This document shows positions 1-6,578 of a DNA stretch of 7,826 nt, piece after piece. This DNA comes from an uncultured Paraglaciecola sp. (GTDB taxonomy: Bacteria; Pseudomonadota; Gammaproteobacteria; Enterobacterales; Alteromonadaceae): NCBI GenBank assembly GCA_905479025.1, contig CAJQKX010000744.1:1-7826 (forward strand). Reading direction: 5' to 3'. Numbering within the stretch: position 1 is the first letter of the stretch; each line of letters begins with the position of its first letter. The notes beneath the pieces were generated by a model. The model made no database searches, had not been told where the DNA came from, and saw only the letters and a list, made by a program, of their open reading frames with translations. The position numbers were made by a program, and so were the translations under genes.

Positions 1-384
1 GCTCGTATGATCCAGTCACACCCAGACTTTGAACTTGTCACACCTCCCACTTTGTCTTTACTGACATACAGAGTAAATCCTGAAGATGTGCAAACAAAAA
101 TGAAAATGCAGCCAAAAATTGGTCATGCCTTAAATATGGAACTGGATAAACTAACGGTAACCGTTCAAAAACAACAAAGAGAGGCAGGCAAGTCATTTGT
201 CTCTCGTACCCGATTAACAACTGAAAAATATCCTGATCAAGCAATTACAGTATTCAGGGTAGTATTGGCTAATCCATTAACGTCAGAGACAGACTTACAA
301 AATATACTGGATGAACAAATTACCATAGCCAGCAATACTAAAACGTGGAAAAAGCTCTGTCTGAAACAAAAAAAGGCAAGCTAA
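1..384 (+). CDS. panP: PanP, PLP-dependent aspartate 1-decarboxylase, C-terminal part (5' end outside window)
   Basis: The reading frame is open from base 1 to a TAA at 382-384, giving the last 127 residues of a longer protein. The segment resembles the C-terminal small domain of group II (glutamate decarboxylase-like) PLP enzymes, with the pattern ELVTPPTLSLLTYRVNP and later FRVVLANPLTS followed by a short helix. In Alteromonadales and vibrios a protein of this kind (about 540 residues) sits beside panBC and is proposed to make beta-alanine from aspartate in place of the pyruvoyl enzyme PanD. The catalytic PLP lysine lies upstream, outside the window, so activity cannot be judged here. The gene converges on panC, with stops 22 bp apart. 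The neighbourhood supports the PanP call over a glutamate or diaminobutyrate decarboxylase. An ATG at base 7 is internal, not the true start. Confidence 0.8.
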   Translation, partial: ARMIQSHPDFELVTPPTLSLLTYRVNPEDVQTKMKMQPKIGHALNMELDKLTVTVQKQQREAGKSFVSRTRLTTEKYPDQAITVFRVVLANPLTSETDLQNILDEQITIASNTKTWKKLCLKQKKAS

Positions 385-398
385 GTTAGCTTGCCTTT
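364..398 (-). terminator. Rho-independent terminator of the panBC transcript
   Basis: Bases 372-398 form a perfect inverted repeat: AAAGGCAAGCTAA and its complement separated by one G, in practice an 11-bp stem with a 5-nt loop. Read on the minus strand the stem begins 8 nt after the panC stop and runs into seven T's, then GTTT (371-364), a textbook intrinsic terminator. On the plus strand the stem is followed only by TTT then ACAACC, so termination of panP from the same hairpin would be weaker. The element overlaps the last codons and stop of panP. Confidence 0.88.
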
Positions 399-406
399 AC
401 AACCTC

Positions 407-1258
407 TTATACCAGTCTAATTTGCAAATTATCAATCAAACGGGTTTTTCCTAAAAATGCCGCAGCTAACAGCACCAGATGCTGGTCTTCATGACCCGGC
501 TGTAACAAATTTTCTACATTACGGATTTCAAGATAGTCAGGATTAAACCCTAGCTCAGCTAATTGTAACTTGTATTCTTGAGTTATTTTTGAAAAATCCC
601 TACGTCCCAATTGAATTTCACTGGCTAATTGCTGCATTTTTTCATACAGACTAGGGGCTAACTTACGTTCTTTATCTTTCAAATACTGATTTCTTGAACT
701 CATCGCTAAACCGTCATCATCCCTGGTAGTTGCCATACCAAAAACTTTTAGGTTCATTGATAAGTCAGTCACCATAGCTTTTATAACCTGTAATTGCTGA
801 AAATCCTTTTCACCAAAAAAGGCTAAATTAGGTTGCACCATATTAAACAGCTTACACACTATGGTTGCCACACCACGGAAATGTCCTGGGCGACTGGCAC
901 CGCAAATCATATATGACAAACCTGGTACTTCCACAAAAGTTTGTTGCTCTAACCCTCTTGCATAAATATCGGTCGCTTTAGGCATAAATAGTACATCTAC
1001 GCCTAACTCTTCCAATAAACGGCTATCGCTTTGTAAAGTTCTAGGGTAGGCATCTAAGTCTTCATCAGGACCAAATTGCATAGGATTGACAAATATAGAC
1101 ACCACTACAATGTCTGCTTGTTTCTTGGCTTCACGTACAAGGTTTAAATGGCCTTGATGCAAATTTCCCATAGTGGGAACGAAGGCAATCACCTTGGCAC
1201 TGCTTTGCCAGGTGCGTCTAATTTCCCGTAGATCTAAAATGTCACTGATAAGTTGCAT
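407..1258 (-). CDS. panC: Pantothenate synthetase (pantoate--beta-alanine ligase)
   Basis: Cytoplasmic enzyme that joins pantoate and beta-alanine using ATP (via pantoyl adenylate) to make pantothenate, the last step of vitamin B5 synthesis. The 283-residue length equals that of E. coli PanC. Visible family motifs are [10 protein letters not shown] (28-37, with the HxGH nucleotide-binding histidines H34 and H37), IFVNPMQF (55-62), [11 protein letters not shown] (120-130), FGEKD (148-152) and the KMSKS-like MSSRN (186-190). The ATG start fits the family N-terminus, but no good Shine-Dalgarno is seen; the upstream stretch is AT-rich. It follows panB by 59 bp with no terminator between, so the two are probably co-transcribed, ending at the hairpin just after the stop. 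Beta-alanine would come from the convergent panP product. Confidence 0.97.
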   Translation of the reverse strand: MQLISDILDLREIRRTWQSSAKVIAFVPTMGNLHQGHLNLVREAKKQADIVVVSIFVNPMQFGPDEDLDAYPRTLQSDSRLLEELGVDVLFMPKATDIYARGLEQQTFVEVPGLSYMICGASRPGHFRGVATIVCKLFNMVQPNLAFFGEKDFQQLQVIKAMVTDLSMNLKVFGMATTRDDDGLAMSSRNQYLKDKERKLAPSLYEKMQQLASEIQLGRRDFSKITQEYKLQLAELGFNPDYLEIRNVENLLQPGHEDQHLVLLAAAFLGKTRLIDNLQIRLV

Positions 1259-1317
1259 AGTGGTTTATTACTTTAATAATGAGTGGTTAGTAAACACTGA
1301 AAAGGTGTAATCGTGCA

Positions 1318-2112
1318 CTAATTGAAACTGTGCTCATCTGAAGGAAAACTTCCATCTCGCACTTCCTGAATATACTGGCTCACAGCTTCACGCATATTAT
1401 TAGTTTGTTGCAAATAATTCTTGGAAAATTTAGGCATGTAGTTTGCGCTTATACCAAACATATCGTGCATCACTAAAATTTGCCCATCAGTTTGTGCCCC
1501 TGCCCCAATACCAATAACTGGAATACTAAGGGTTTGAGATATCTTGGCAGCTAAATCTGTAGGAATACACTCCAATACTAATAACTGTATTCCTGCGAGC
1601 TCTAATTCTTTAGCCTGCTCAAGGATATTTTCAGCTTGTCGGTCATCTCGGCCCTGCACTTTAAATCCACCAAACACATGCACTGATTGTGGTGTTAGAC
1701 CTAAATGACCACACACCGGCACGCTGCGTTCGTTCAACCCTTTAATGGCATCTAGTAACCAACTACCACCTTCTACCTTCACCATACTTGCCCCCGCACG
1801 CATTAGATGGGCAGCACTTAAGTAGGTCTGTTCTGGAGTGGAATAAGACATAAAAGGCATATCCGCCACAACAAACGCTCTTTCAACACCCTTTTTCACA
1901 GAGCAAGTATGATATGCAATCTCTTCAAGGGTAACGCTTAATGTATCGTCATCACCTTTTAGTACCATGCCTAGTGAGTCGCCAATCAACAAAACATCGA
2001 TACCTTGTTCATCAAACAATTTAGCAAAACTTGCATCGTAAGCGGTCAAAGCAGTGATTTTAGTATTCTCTTGCTTCATTTTTAGCAAGCTTGAAGTCGT
2101 TACTTTTTTCAT
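1318..2112 (-). CDS. panB: 3-methyl-2-oxobutanoate hydroxymethyltransferase (ketopantoate hydroxymethyltransferase)
   Basis: First committed enzyme of pantothenate synthesis: transfers a hydroxymethyl group from 5,10-methylenetetrahydrofolate to alpha-ketoisovalerate, giving ketopantoate. It is a (beta/alpha)8-barrel, Mg-dependent, cytoplasmic enzyme. The 264 residues match E. coli PanB exactly in length. Metal and substrate residues can be placed at D45 (IGDSLG), D84 (VADMPF), K112 and E114 (MVKVEGG), and the catalytic E181 (LECIP); GHLGLTPQS (135-143) and [11 protein letters not shown] (201-211) are also typical. The ATG is preceded on its strand by TTAGGG (9-nt spacing from AGGG), a usable ribosome site, which supports this start. 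It lies 96 bp after folK and before panC. FolK and PanB are linked through folate, since PanB consumes a folate one-carbon unit. Confidence 0.97.
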   Translation of the reverse strand: MKKVTTSSLLKMKQENTKITALTAYDASFAKLFDEQGIDVLLIGDSLGMVLKGDDDTLSVTLEEIAYHTCSVKKGVERAFVVADMPFMSYSTPEQTYLSAAHLMRAGASMVKVEGGSWLLDAIKGLNERSVPVCGHLGLTPQSVHVFGGFKVQGRDDRQAENILEQAKELELAGIQLLVLECIPTDLAAKISQTLSIPVIGIGAGAQTDGQILVMHDMFGISANYMPKFSKNYLQQTNNMREAVSQYIQEVRDGSFPSDEHSFN

Positions 2113-2208
2113 TAGCTATACCCTAATTTTTGATATCATAAAAAATACTATTTACTGCCTAAGTAAAGTGGTTAAGGTTAACTCACTATACTTTTTTTTT
2201 CAGAATTT
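2113..2208 (-). other. folK-panB spacer: AT-rich, small inverted repeat, possible panB control region
   Basis: This 96-bp gap contains a 6-bp inverted repeat (TTTACT at 2151-2156 and AGTAAA at 2162-2167, loop of five) which, read on the minus strand, is followed within five bases by six T's. It could be a weak terminator or attenuator. It also holds a tandem GGTTAA (2170-2181) and a run of ten pyrimidines, mostly T, on the plus strand (2191-2200). I find no convincing sigma70 boxes at normal spacing, so whether panBC has its own promoter here is open. What is seen is only the repeats; any function is inference. Confidence 0.25.
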
Positions 2209-2706
2209 CTAGATTAGTACCGAGTTAGTCATTTTTTGTAACCCATTTATCGGACATGTCATTACAAGGTTTGCTAATTTCTCACCGCAAGGCAAAATCA
2301 AATCGGGAGCTATTTCAAACAGTGGGTAAAGTACAAACTCTCGTTGTTTCATACCAGAATGTGGAACCGTTAGATGCTCGTTATCAATTCGTTGTAGACC
2401 AAACAACAACATATCCAAATCTAAGGTTCTAGGACCCCATCGGCTTGCCTTACGTATTCGGCCTTGCTGATTTTCTATCAATTGCGTATGTTGCAGTAAG
2501 CTTTCTGGGGAAAGTGCGGTTTCTATTAGTGCAACAGCATTCACATAATCGGGTTGATCTTGTGGGCCCATAGGTTGGCTTTTATACAAGCTCGAACACT
2601 TAATCAACACAGTGTCAGGTAACCTTGCCAAGCTAGCATAAGCAGCCTGTATTTGCTTTTCAGGCAGCGTTAAATTACTGCCCAAGCCAATATAAACATC
2701 AATCAT
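2209..2706 (-). CDS. folK: 6-hydroxymethyl-7,8-dihydropterin pyrophosphokinase (HPPK)
   Basis: Transfers pyrophosphate from ATP to 6-hydroxymethyl-7,8-dihydropterin, giving the substrate of dihydropteroate synthase in folate synthesis. The 165 residues compare with 159 in E. coli. Family marks are YIGLGSNL (5-12), [17 protein letters not shown] (41-57, pterin and loop region), [10 protein letters not shown] (89-98, with the two Mg-binding aspartates D96 and D98) and [21 protein letters not shown] (114-134). The last dozen residues extend beyond the E. coli end and look unconserved. The ATG overlaps the pcnB stop as ATGA (2703-2706), so translation is probably coupled to pcnB; this is also the order in E. 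coli. Confidence 0.97.
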   Translation of the reverse strand: MIDVYIGLGSNLTLPEKQIQAAYASLARLPDTVLIKCSSLYKSQPMGPQDQPDYVNAVALIETALSPESLLQHTQLIENQQGRIRKASRWGPRTLDLDMLLFGLQRIDNEHLTVPHSGMKQREFVLYPLFEIAPDLILPCGEKLANLVMTCPINGLQKMTNSVLI

Positions 2707-4082
2707 AGTTTTGGTTTAGGTTTCTTGCGATTACGTCTTGGCCTTCTGGCAGTGGCACCTTCCTGTTCACGGAGGACTTCTAACATAATTTTACGCTGAT
2801 CTTCCTCTGCCTCTTGGAAGTCAGTCCACCATTCAGCAAGTTCCAATAAATCGCCCCCTTCAATCTGGCCACGCAATAATAAGAAGTCATATGCGGCTCT
2901 AAATTTTGGATGCTCAAGCATTTGATAGGCTCTGCGACCATAACGCTTAGGTAACCTATTTTGTAACTGCCAAATTTCCCGAATAGGGGTACTAAAACGT
3001 TTTGGGATCATGATCCGCTGAATTTGGCGATGCATGACATCATTCAGCGCAAGATTAAATGCGTCAAAATGATTCAATCCACCTTCTACCATCAGTTGCT
3101 GACAACGCTCTTCTAGTGGATACCACATAAACGCAGCAAAAATAAACGCAGGCGTCACTCTTTGACCTGTATTAATTCGATTATCCGTATTGGTAAGCAC
3201 TTGCTCTACAAATTGATTTTCGCGACTTCCCGGTTGCAACAATAAAGGTGCTAGTTGCGGAAACAGCGATTCAAACAAATGAAATTCTGACAATAATTTA
3301 TAGGTAGCTAAACCCTGTCCCGATAACAATAACTTGAGTATTTCTTCAAATAATCTGGCGGGTGGGATATTTGCCATTAACGGTGCTAAACGTTTAATCG
3401 GTTCTGCACTCTGGGGGCTGATATGCATATCAAGCTTGGCAGCAAACCTAACAGCTCGTAGCATTCTAACCGGGTCCTCACGATACCGGGTTTCAGGATC
3501 GCCAATGAGTGTAATTTCTTTATTTTTGATCGCTTGCATACCGCCGGCAAAATCGCTGATCGAATAGTCGGCGATATTGTAATACATAGCGTTGATGGTG
3601 AAATCTCTGCGTTGTGCATCTTCTTCAATGCTACCAAATACGTTATCCCTGAGTAATTGACCGTGGTCGCTTTGTCTGCTTACTTTAGACTCGCCTTCAT
3701 CATTATTTTCATGATGACCACGGAAAGTAGCAACTTCAATAATTTCTCGGCCAAACACAATATGCGCCAATCTAAATCGACGCCCAATTAATCGGCAATT
3801 ACGAAACAACCCTTTAACTTGTTCTGGTGTAGCGTCCGTAGTCACGTCAAAATCTTTTGGCTCTTTACCTAATAATGCATCTCTTACACAGCCACCAACT
3901 AAATATGCTTGATATCCGCTGTTATGAAGGCGATAAAGAACTTTAAGTGCATTTTCACTCATTGAATTACGGGAAACAGAATGCTCTGCACGGGGAATGA
4001 CAGTCGCAACAAGTGTAGCGGGTTTGTCTGGTTTTGTTGCGCGCAAAGCGCTCCTGACTTTGTCAATTACACGAGAAATAAT
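2703..4082 (-). CDS. pcnB: Poly(A) polymerase I, probable ATT start
   Basis: Adds 3' poly(A) tails to RNA, marking it for decay. Visible from the N-terminus are the nucleotidyltransferase signature [12 protein letters not shown] (61-72) with catalytic DFD (D77 and D79) and RRDFTINAM (D160), the RNA- and nucleotide-binding stretch [21 protein letters not shown] (194-214), the helical RNA-binding body, and a basic tail ending [15 protein letters not shown] place the start at ATT (4080-4082): an AAGGAG lies 8 nt upstream, and the resulting MISRV N-terminus lines up with MFTRV of E. coli PcnB, itself reported to use AUU. This gives 459 residues (E. coli about 465). The frame stays open upstream to an ATG at 4164-4166, which overlaps the gluQ stop (ATGA) and would add 28 unconserved residues (487 total); software will usually choose it. 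No ATG, GTG or TTG lies between the two. The gene sits between gluQ and folK. Identity is certain; the start is inference. Confidence 0.95.
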   Translation of the reverse strand: MISRVIDKVRSALRATKPDKPATLVATVIPRAEHSVSRNSMSENALKVLYRLHNSGYQAYLVGGCVRDALLGKEPKDFDVTTDATPEQVKGLFRNCRLIGRRFRLAHIVFGREIIEVATFRGHHENNDEGESKVSRQSDHGQLLRDNVFGSIEEDAQRRDFTINAMYYNIADYSISDFAGGMQAIKNKEITLIGDPETRYREDPVRMLRAVRFAAKLDMHISPQSAEPIKRLAPLMANIPPARLFEEILKLLLSGQGLATYKLLSEFHLFESLFPQLAPLLLQPGSRENQFVEQVLTNTDNRINTGQRVTPAFIFAAFMWYPLEERCQQLMVEGGLNHFDAFNLALNDVMHRQIQRIMIPKRFSTPIREIWQLQNRLPKRYGRRAYQMLEHPKFRAAYDFLLLRGQIEGGDLLELAEWWTDFQEAEEDQRKIMLEVLREQEGATARRPRRNRKKPKPKL

Positions 4083-4090
4083 ATGCTGTG

Positions 4091-4096
4091 CTCCTT
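4091..4096 (-). promoter_or_regulatory. Shine-Dalgarno of pcnB (decides the ATT start)
   Basis: On the minus strand AAGGAG stands 8 nt before the first of two ATT codons (4080-4082 and 4077-4079). This is one of the better anti-16S matches in the window and lies inside the longer ATG-initiated frame, where a ribosome site would have no purpose. The upstream ATG at 4166 has no comparable site. The site therefore argues for initiation at ATT. Confidence 0.65.
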
Positions 4097-4122
4097 GTTT
4101 GGTCCTGGTTGTGCTTTTATCT

Positions 4123-4151
4123 TTTATATAACGGTGATCTAAGCAGAGAAA
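4123..4151 (-). promoter_or_regulatory. Possible weak promoter ahead of pcnB
   Basis: On the minus strand TATAAA (4128-4123) matches the -10 consensus at five of six positions and sits 17 bp after TTTCTC (4151-4146), a poor -35. Transcription from it would start around 4116, giving a leader of about 20 nt before the AAGGAG site and excluding the upstream ATG. Such matches arise often by chance in AT-rich DNA; this is a hint only. Confidence 0.2.
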
Positions 4152-4162
4152 TTGGGCGCTAA

Positions 4163-5128
4163 TCATATACTGTCTTTGTGCCCAATTCTATTGTCAATAC
4201 ACTCTGTTTTAGCGGGTATTTTTCGCAAGTCCCACTCACAAAGAGCCCAATTCAATATATTTTGTACGGATCCCCGTAGCAACTCTTTGGGGAGTAAAAA
4301 ACCAAGAAATTCAAGTGCATTTGTCAGGTTGGTTCTGGCATCATGAGGATTTATTTCACAGGCATGATTTTGTTTACTCAATTTTTTACCGGGTTCGGTC
4401 ACCACTACAGGAAAATGTAAAAACTTCGGGGCGGGTCTATCAAAAGCTTGGTATAAGGCAAGCTGAAATAATGTTGCATCTAATAAATCAGCACCACGAG
4501 CCACTTCAGTTATCCCTTGCTGAATATCGTCAACTACCACAGCTAACTGATATGCAAACAGATTATCTTTACGCTTAATAGCAAACTGAGCAGGTATATC
4601 AAGCTTAGGGAAATTAACCTGTCCTAATAATTCATCAAAAAACTGTTGATGGATATTATGATGTCTAAATCTTATCGCACTATTTTCATTGTTTCGATTT
4701 TCATTGTTTACATTTTGATTAGCACAAACACATACCTGGTCAAACTTTAGGCTAGCCAACTGAGCACGGCTACACTGACAATGGTAAGTTAAGCCTTGCT
4801 CAGTTAAGTACTGAATTTTTTCAGTATACAAATAACCTCTGTGACTTTGGTAAACAACTTCGTGGTCCCAAAATAAATGGTGTGCTTCAAGACAGCGCAT
4901 AATCGATTCACTCGCACCCGCAACTTCCCGTGGGGGGTCAATATCTTCTATTCTGAGTAACCATTTTCCATTTTGACTTTTTGCTTGTAGAAAACTACCT
5001 AAAGCGGTGACCAAAGAGCCAAAATGCATTTGGCCAGATGGAGAGGGTGCAAAGCGTCCAACGTAGCCACTGTCAGAGGTAACGTTTTTCACATGAAGGG
5101 ATTTGAGTGCACTAGCCATAAGACACAA
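4163..5128 (-). CDS. gluQ: Glutamyl-Q tRNA(Asp) synthetase
   Basis: Truncated glutamyl-tRNA synthetase paralogue (YadB family) that activates glutamate and attaches it to the queuosine at the wobble position of tRNA-Asp; it lacks the anticodon-binding domain. The 321 residues are slightly longer than E. coli (about 300). Motifs: [11 protein letters not shown] with the HIGH-like MHFGSL (22-39), [11 protein letters not shown] (59-69), a zinc module with C117, C119, C133 and C135, [11 protein letters not shown] (191-201), ARGADLLD (210-217) and the KMSKS-like KLSKQNHA (249-256). An Asn-rich stretch (about 138-149) arises from a 15-bp tandem duplication. I accept the TTG start (5126-5128) because GGGGTGAT precedes it at good distance; the ATG three codons later is too far from that site. 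It follows dksA by 56 bp without a terminator and its stop overlaps a possible pcnB ATG. Confidence 0.95.
   Translation of the reverse strand: MCLMASALKSLHVKNVTSDSGYVGRFAPSPSGQMHFGSLVTALGSFLQAKSQNGKWLLRIEDIDPPREVAGASESIMRCLEAHHLFWDHEVVYQSHRGYLYTEKIQYLTEQGLTYHCQCSRAQLASLKFDQVCVCANQNVNNENRNNENSAIRFRHHNIHQQFFDELLGQVNFPKLDIPAQFAIKRKDNLFAYQLAVVVDDIQQGITEVARGADLLDATLFQLALYQAFDRPAPKFLHFPVVVTEPGKKLSKQNHACEINPHDARTNLTNALEFLGFLLPKELLRGSVQNILNWALCEWDLRKIPAKTECIDNRIGHKDSI
4682..4709. repeat. 15-bp tandem duplication inside gluQ
   Basis: ATTTTCATTGTTT occurs at 4682-4694 and again at 4697-4709, separated by CG, so the period is 15 bp, five codons. On the coding strand it gives N-N-E-N-R-N-N-E-N, which keeps frame. 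It looks like a slipped-strand duplication in a variable loop just after the zinc module. Confidence 0.85.
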
Positions 5129-5130
5129 GT

Positions 5131-5138
5131 ATCACCCC
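5131..5138 (-). promoter_or_regulatory. Shine-Dalgarno of gluQ (favours the TTG start)
   Basis: On the minus strand GGGGTGAT matches the 3' end of 16S rRNA well (GGTGAT is fully complementary). Counting from the end of GGGGT, the TTG at 5128 is 5 nt away while the first ATG (5117-5119) is 14 nt away. The TTG therefore fits better, adding three residues to the ATG form. Confidence 0.55.
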
Positions 5139-5184
5139 AAATAGCTGATTAAAGAATTAATAACTGCTTGAGGTAGAAGGAAAA

Positions 5185-5634
5185 TTAACCCTGAAGTTGT
5201 TTTTCTTTGATTTCTGCCATTGTTTTGCAATCAATACACATATCTGCTGTTGGCCTTGCTTCCAAACGACGTACGCCAATCTCAATACCACATTCGTCAC
5301 AAAAACCGAAGTCGTCTTCATCAATACGTTTGAGTGTTTTCTCGATTTTTTTGATTAATTTTCGTTCTCTATCACGAGTACGTAATTCAAGGCTAAATTC
5401 TTCTTCTTGAGCTGCACGATCAACTGGATCAGGAAAATTAGCTGCCTCATCTTGCATGTGATGCACTGTTCGATCCACTTCTTGACGAAGTTGATCGCGC
5501 CAGGCCCTCAATAACAAACAAAAATGCTCCATTTGCTTTTCGTTCATGTATTCTTCGCCTTTTTTCTCCTCGTAAGGAGTCAAACCGGCTAGCGCTAATA
5601 ATCCAAGTGTTTTATTCGTTTTGTCTGTTGGCAT
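5185..5634 (-). CDS. dksA: RNA polymerase-binding transcription factor DksA
   Basis: Binds the secondary channel of RNA polymerase and, with ppGpp, represses rRNA and tRNA promoters and activates amino-acid biosynthesis promoters. The 149 residues closely follow E. coli DksA (151). An N-terminal helix region is followed by a long coiled coil (about 32-107), at whose tip lies FPDPVDRA (67-74, with D69, D72 and A74 equivalent to the E. coli tip D71, D74 and A76). After it comes the four-cysteine zinc finger C112-x2-C115 and C133-x2-C136, so this is the zinc-containing form. The ATG has an AGGAGA 8 nt upstream (5643-5648). The 166-bp gap to the sfsA stop (5635-5800) is AT-rich and should carry the dksA promoter, but I see no confident boxes and no clear terminator for sfsA there. 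It leads the dksA-gluQ-pcnB-folK set. Confidence 0.98.
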   Translation of the reverse strand: MPTDKTNKTLGLLALAGLTPYEEKKGEEYMNEKQMEHFCLLLRAWRDQLRQEVDRTVHHMQDEAANFPDPVDRAAQEEEFSLELRTRDRERKLIKKIEKTLKRIDEDDFGFCDECGIEIGVRRLEARPTADMCIDCKTMAEIKEKQLQG

Positions 5635-5800
5635 ATGCCAATTCTCCTAAACTACGGTATGAGCTGTTTTGTGCAAGCGGCGATATTTATCAATAATCGT
5701 TACTCAGGCTATTACTTGCTCTTAGCATCATTCATTACAGTGAAAAAAATATACTTTGGAACGCAATATGGAGGCCTTGCCGAAAAAATCAACTTCTATT

Positions 5801-6505
5801 TTATGAAAAAAACTGCAAAGATTGATTTATATAGATTTTTTCTGAATTAATCTCACACCTATAACATAAAATTTGTACTCCATTAAGCATAGCTTGCTTG
5901 AGTTCCTTAGCGTAGTCAGGGTCAATATGCTTTGCCACTTGCACGGATTGAATACCTGAATGTTGCACGCAAAAAAACAATACGGCCCGTTTACCTTGAC
6001 TGGCAACATAACTTAACTCCCGCAAATGTTTTTGCCCACGAAGGGATTTTGCATCAGGAAAGTACCCCAGATTATTATCTAAAAGACTCACCGACTTAAC
6101 CTCAACATAACAGTCTGCTTTTTCTGGAGCTGTGAGTAAAAAGTCAATTCGGCTATTTTCTTCGCCAAACTTTACTTCAGCCTTCAGGTTTTGATAGCCG
6201 ATTAATTCAGATATCTTTTTATCTTGTATCGCTTCTTTTACTAATGCATTGGCTTTGTGAGTATTTACCCCAATCCAATGAAGTTGATTAGTGAGTACCA
6301 CTTCCCATGTATATAACAACTTACGTTTTGGATTGTTACTAGGTGATAGCCAGACTTGCCATCCGGGCTCTGCACAGCCAGTCATAGCGCCTGTGTTGGG
6401 GCAATGTGCGATGACAATGGAGCCATCGGTTAATTGCACATCAGCTAAAAAACGCTTATATCGTTTTATCAATGTGCCTTGAATAAGAGTAGAGGAGAAC
6501 TGCAT
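5801..6505 (-). CDS. sfsA: SfsA, sugar fermentation stimulation protein homologue
   Basis: Member of the SfsA family, known in E. coli as a multicopy stimulator of maltose use and a DNA-binding protein; its true biochemical role is unsettled. The length of 234 residues equals E. coli SfsA. Conserved blocks are RYKRFLADV (15-23, OB-like N-terminal part), HCPNTGAMTGC (34-44), SRIDFLL (118-124), CYVEVKSVSL (132-141), YFPDA (148-152) and RGQKHLREL (156-164). The pattern D121 with E135-x-K137 fits the PD-(D/E)xK nuclease-like fold assigned to the C-terminal half of this family; nuclease activity here is not shown. The start ATG has only a weak ribosome site (AAGTAG). It is divergent from pepB and precedes dksA, as it precedes dksA in E. 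coli. Confidence 0.96.
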   Translation of the reverse strand: MQFSSTLIQGTLIKRYKRFLADVQLTDGSIVIAHCPNTGAMTGCAEPGWQVWLSPSNNPKRKLLYTWEVVLTNQLHWIGVNTHKANALVKEAIQDKKISELIGYQNLKAEVKFGEENSRIDFLLTAPEKADCYVEVKSVSLLDNNLGYFPDAKSLRGQKHLRELSYVASQGKRAVLFFCVQHSGIQSVQVAKHIDPDYAKELKQAMLNGVQILCYRCEINSEKIYINQSLQFFS

Positions 6506-6578
6506 AGTCGCTACTTAAAATGATGTTCGGCTATAAACGTCGTGCTATCCTAACTATTTTTCACTAAATGGAGAAGTT
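6506..6578. promoter_or_regulatory. Divergent sfsA/pepB intergenic region
   Basis: These 73 bp separate the two divergent start codons and must carry pepB expression signals and probably those of sfsA. TATAAA at 6532-6537 is a good -10 match for the plus strand (its complement TTTATA could serve the minus strand), but no good -35 lies at the right distance on either side. A GGAG site (6570-6573) five bases before the pepB ATG is its ribosome binding site. No clear operator palindrome is seen. Confidence 0.35.

Noticed and set aside
2191..2200. T-rich tract on the plus strand downstream of a short GTTAA/TTAAC repeat, resembling a terminator
   Set aside because: No plus-strand gene ends nearby, the stem is only five AT-rich pairs with a two-base loop, and ten bases separate it from the tract.
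3334..3637. Short frames on both strands inside pcnB (3334-3567 plus, 3386-3637 minus)
   Set aside because: They are alternate-frame shadows of the conserved catalytic part of PcnB.
4152..4578. Two plus-strand open frames (4152-4346 and 4315-4578) antisense to gluQ
   Set aside because: gluQ is clearly coding on the minus strand across this region; the antisense frames have no recognisable motif and no ribosome site.
5129..5184. Possible terminator between dksA and gluQ
   Set aside because: Only a five-pair ATTAA/TTAAT match is present and no T-tract follows on the minus strand, so I treat the two genes as co-transcribed.
5635..5850. Plus-strand open frame of 71 codons between dksA and sfsA
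   Set aside because: It starts on the complement of the dksA leader, has no ribosome site, overlaps the sfsA 3' end antisense, and its composition is that of AT-rich non-coding DNA.
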